Source of the DNA: Prolixibacteraceae bacterium
Lineage (GTDB): Bacteria > Bacteroidota > Bacteroidia > Bacteroidales > Prolixibacteraceae
Assembly: GCA_030602265.1 (NCBI GenBank)
Contig: JAUWAB010000005.1
Coordinates: 58,951-122,950 of the forward strand
Direction: 5' to 3'
DNA length: 64,000 bases
Each line of letters starts with the position of its first letter. Positions within the stretch are counted from its first letter, which is position 1. Shown one piece after another: positions 61,264 to 64,000 of the stretch. A program made the position numbers and the translations under genes. Under the pieces are notes generated by a model, which worked only from the letters and a program-made list of their open reading frames with translations, was not told the DNA's origin and made no database searches.

Positions 61264-64000
61264 TTATAATGAAAGGTTAAGAGTAGCACCAATGGTCCTT
61301 ACGTAAGGAATCTGCTGCCATTCATGAGCGGCACCTGAGCGGTTGCTTCGTACGCTGAAAGGATGGAGATTGTCTTTCAGGGTTTTGTAAAGGAATCCCA
61401 GGTCGCGGCCATACACACCGATGTTGGCGCTGGAGATACCGACTTTCTGGGTCCAGTTACGCGGGATGTCGTAAGTCAGGGTAAGCTGACGGAATCCAAC
61501 GTATGAGTTTTCCTGCAGAACGTTATCATTGATCACACCTGTACCCCAGGCGTTGTTCCAGTATGTCCAGTAACCTGCGTGGGTAGGCTCAACAAGGCCT
61601 TTTTCATAAGCTTCCTTATAAGTCATTCCGCCAACGTTATTGCTAACAGTTTCTCCGGCAGCATTCTTCATTTGAACCACAGTACCTTTTGCGAATACGC
61701 CATCCGGAATCACACCATCATAATAGGTTCCACCGGTGAATGCACTTGTCCAGGTGATACCGCCAAATTCCGGATCACGGCCTTTGAGTGTTGATTCGAG
61801 GAGACCATACGCTGTACCATAACGGCCTGAGTATGTACTGATGTCGCCACCGATTTTGAAATCGAACAGGGCTTCAACAGAGAACCTCTTGTAACGGAAG
61901 CTGGTGTTTACGCTACCGGTAAAGTCCGGGTTCATATCACCCACAACACTTTTCTGCTGGTCGCGCACCTCGCGGACACCACGATTGGAAGCATCCCAGG
62001 TAAACTGGTTCATACCATTCCTTGGGTCATTCGGGTCATCCGGATTTTTGTATTTCAGCGGAGAAGAATCGGACATCAGGACACCATAGGCACCACCGAC
62101 TTTGGCCACCGAACCGATACGGGTGTTACCGTAGCCCCAGTCACCATCAAGCAGGTATTCATCAACACCTTCGTATAACTCAACAATCTTGTTGCGGTTT
62201 CTTGCAAAGTTGAAATCAAGGTTCCACTCGAAATCCTTAACCCTTACCGGGGTAAAGTGAAGCATCAGCTCGATACCCTGGTTCTGGATATTACCGGCGT
62301 TGATGAGCAGAGAGCCTACACCACTCTCGAAAGGAGCTGGGATCGAAAGGATCTGGTTGTAGGTATTTTCCTTATAGTAAGTGAAGTCAATACCAAACCG
62401 GTTCTGGAAGAAACGGGAATCCATACCCACCTCGATCGATTTTTTGTTTTCCGGACGAATATTGATATTCGGGATCTGGTCGTTTTTGAAGCTATAGTGC
62501 GGCAGGTCGCCGTTGTAACTCTGAACAGTACCTTTACGGTTGAATCCAGGGTTAATGGCGTAAGGGCTATAGTCGTTACCCACGTGGGCCAGTGAGAACC
62601 TGAATTTTCCGAAATCATACCAGTCGGGCAGGTCGAAAGTCTCGGTAGCGATCCACGACAAGCTCACAGACGGGTAGAAATAGCTGTTACTTCCTGAACC
62701 GTCGGCATAAGTAAGGGTGGATGACCAGTCGTTACGGCCGGTGATGCTCAGGTAAAGCTGGTTTTTGTAGCTGATGTCAGAGAAGAACATGGCTGACTGC
62801 AGGATCTTTTCACTGTCGATATAGGCACTCTGACCAGGTTCATTTCTACTGTTGCTGAGAGCGAATACACCAGGAACGATAAGACCGCCGTTGGTCCAGG
62901 CGCCGGAATAGCTGTTTGACTGCTGCCAGTGTTCACCTACGATAGACAGGGTACCTTCGAGGCCATTTTCCATTTTATGCTTGAAATTCAGCCAGAGTTT
63001 AGCGTCATACTGCTCCTTGCGTGAGTGCGCCAGTTCATAGCTACCACCTTCGTTGCGGTAACCGCTACCCAAAATCTTGTTTTCGTATTTGGTATAATAG
63101 TTATTTACATAACCATCCATCACGACATCAAACCAATTGGTAACCTTAACGTTGATACGGCCTGTAAGCCTGAGTGATTCTTCTACGCGCTCGCGGCTGT
63201 TTTCATACACATCAAACCAAAGACCGTGACCGGGCACCTGGTATCCGGGATCGTTATTATCCTGGCGTGGGGTTCCACCGTGATCAGCCTTGTAGTTTTG
63301 CTTCCAGCGGTTAGCGTTATAGTTACGTGGCCATGAGCCGGTGATGAAGTTCTGCATGATATCCCTTTCCGGATTTTTCGGAACAGAATTGGCATAGCTG
63401 AGTGAAAGCTCAGATGAGATGTACTGGTTGAAATCCCTGGTAACTTTGGAGAATACAGAGTTACGCTGGAATTTATTGCCAGGCATGGTCCCCTTCTCGG
63501 TCAGGTTCGACAGAGAAATAAGGAAAGTAGAGTTGTCACCGCCACCGTCTAAGGTAAGGTTGGTGTTGCTCTGCATACCCTGGTCGAAGATTTCCAGGAA
63601 GTTGTTGGGCTGCGGATTGTAGTCAATCCACTGTCCGTCCCAATCACGAACCTGTGTTCCGTCCATTTTGTGACCCCAGCTCAGAATACCACCAGCCAGG
63701 AATGGTTCACCGGCAGCGTTTTTCCTGAAATGCTGAGATACGGCATAGCGGTCGGGCGCCCAGGTAGCATAGCCTGGAACAGTACCTTCACCGTATACAT
63801 TCTGGAAAGCCGGACCGTCGTAAGGAGTCCTCACGCTGTAGCGCTGTGAGAAGCGTACACCCAGGTCTTTGCGGGCTTTACCCGATTTGGTGGTGATAAC
63901 GATGGCGCCGTTAAGTGCGCGTGAACCATAAAGTGCGGTTGCGGCAGAACCTTTCAGAACGGTAACCGATTCAAACTCATCAGAGTTCAGGTTTTTGAGG
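61264..64000 (-). CDS. SusC/RagA-type TonB-dependent transporter (partial)
   Basis: The C-terminal 911 or so residues of a SusC transporter; the N terminus lies beyond the right edge. The reading frame stays open from 63834, where a GTG could be mistaken for a start, to the window end. That extra part is the plug signature (VTVLKGSAATALYGSRALNG and AIVITTKSG). The remainder is the 22-stranded barrel with typical NRNDWSSTL and FRYKRFSVEALFDFKIGG segments. Paired with SusD. Confidence 0.95.
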   Translation of the reverse strand, partial: LKNLNSDEFESVTVLKGSAATALYGSRALNGAIVITTKSGKARKDLGVRFSQRYSVRTPYDGPAFQNVYGEGTVPGYATWAPDRYAVSQHFRKNAAGEPFLAGGILSWGHKMDGTQVRDWDGQWIDYNPQPNNFLEIFDQGMQSNTNLTLDGGGDNSTFLISLSNLTEKGTMPGNKFQRNSVFSKVTRDFNQYISSELSLSYANSVPKNPERDIMQNFITGSWPRNYNANRWKQNYKADHGGTPRQDNNDPGYQVPGHGLWFDVYENSRERVEESLRLTGRINVKVTNWFDVVMDGYVNNYYTKYENKILGSGYRNEGGSYELAHSRKEQYDAKLWLNFKHKMENGLEGTLSIVGEHWQQSNSYSGAWTNGGLIVPGVFALSNSRNEPGQSAYIDSEKILQSAMFFSDISYKNQLYLSITGRNDWSSTLTYADGSGSNSYFYPSVSLSWIATETFDLPDWYDFGKFRFSLAHVGNDYSPYAINPGFNRKGTVQSYNGDLPHYSFKNDQIPNINIRPENKKSIEVGMDSRFFQNRFGIDFTYYKENTYNQILSIPAPFESGVGSLLINAGNIQNQGIELMLHFTPVRVKDFEWNLDFNFARNRNKIVELYEGVDEYLLDGDWGYGNTRIGSVAKVGGAYGVLMSDSSPLKYKNPDDPNDPRNGMNQFTWDASNRGVREVRDQQKSVVGDMNPDFTGSVNTSFRYKRFSVEALFDFKIGGDISTYSGRYGTAYGLLESTLKGRDPEFGGITWTSAFTGGTYYDGVIPDGVFAKGTVVQMKNAAGETVSNNVGGMTYKEAYEKGLVEPTHAGYWTYWNNAWGTGVINDNVLQENSYVGFRQLTLTYDIPRNWTQKVGISSANIGVYGRDLGFLYKTLKDNLHPFSVRSNRSGAAHEWQQIPYVRTIGATLNLSL

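Noticed and set aside
63834..63834. GTG at 63834 as the start of SusC
   Set aside because: The frame continues open to the window edge and encodes the conserved TonB plug, so the true start lies outside.

Overview
The window is chromosomal DNA of a Bacteroidota bacterium, most likely of the order Bacteroidales or a close relative. The evidence is a SusC/SusD pair, many lipoproteins with short lipoboxes, few Shine-Dalgarno sequences, and a recurring -7 promoter box of the Bacteroidota type (TAnnTTTG) about 20-30 bases before start codons. Bulk G+C is in the mid-to-high forties by hand count, with one clearly AT-rich island near 44.9-45.7 kb. I found no rRNA, tRNA, transposase, phage genes or CRISPR array.

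Layout. 0-7 kb holds housekeeping genes: mnmE, two FKBP-type prolyl isomerase lipoproteins behind a DHH/DHHA1 phosphoesterase, ndk, a DUF721 (DciA-like) gene overlapping recF, a membrane-anchored TPR protein and ribH. 7.0-14.6 kb is one minus-strand run: membrane fusion protein, RND pump, TolC-like channel, LytS-type histidine kinase and LytTR response regulator, which looks like an efflux operon carrying its own sensor. 14.8-24.5 kb holds a Spy-like periplasmic protein, pyrG-yidC, a large DUF349 protein, a phosphatase-fold protein that has lost its catalytic residues, aminopeptidase P and a cytidylate-kinase-like protein. 24.5-27.7 kb is a metal cassette: a His/Cys-rich HYC_CC_PP-type protein, a TonB receptor and a secreted HMA protein.

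27.8-44.9 kb holds an M49-type metallopeptidase, a TPR protein, a glycerate kinase fused to a C-terminal TPR module, a long RelA/SpoT homologue with a degenerate hydrolase site, ferritin, an MFS transporter with a ThuA-like protein, a secreted alpha/beta hydrolase, a C1 peptidase, and a TPR/ChaN/RarA run. 44.9-45.85 kb is the AT-rich island with two small membrane proteins, followed by a 57-residue zinc ribbon. 45.9-57.8 kb holds a PepSY-like/DUF2490 pair, kdsA overlapping a Dabb gene, a 106-bp long inverted repeat, DUF1080, a tricorn-type protease, a GH5 glycosidase, FtcD, a DoxX-like gene bracketed by intergenic repeats, and ung. 57.9-64 kb is the edge of a polysaccharide utilisation locus: GH29 alpha-L-fucosidase, SusD, and SusC, which runs off the right end.

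No wholly new defence or mobile system was found. The best leads for undescribed biology are the small-membrane-protein/zinc-ribbon module in the AT-rich island, the residue-depleted LMW-phosphatase-fold protein, the glycerate kinase-TPR fusion, the hydrolase-degenerate RSH protein, and the metal cassette with a 17-nt perfect palindrome before its receptor gene.
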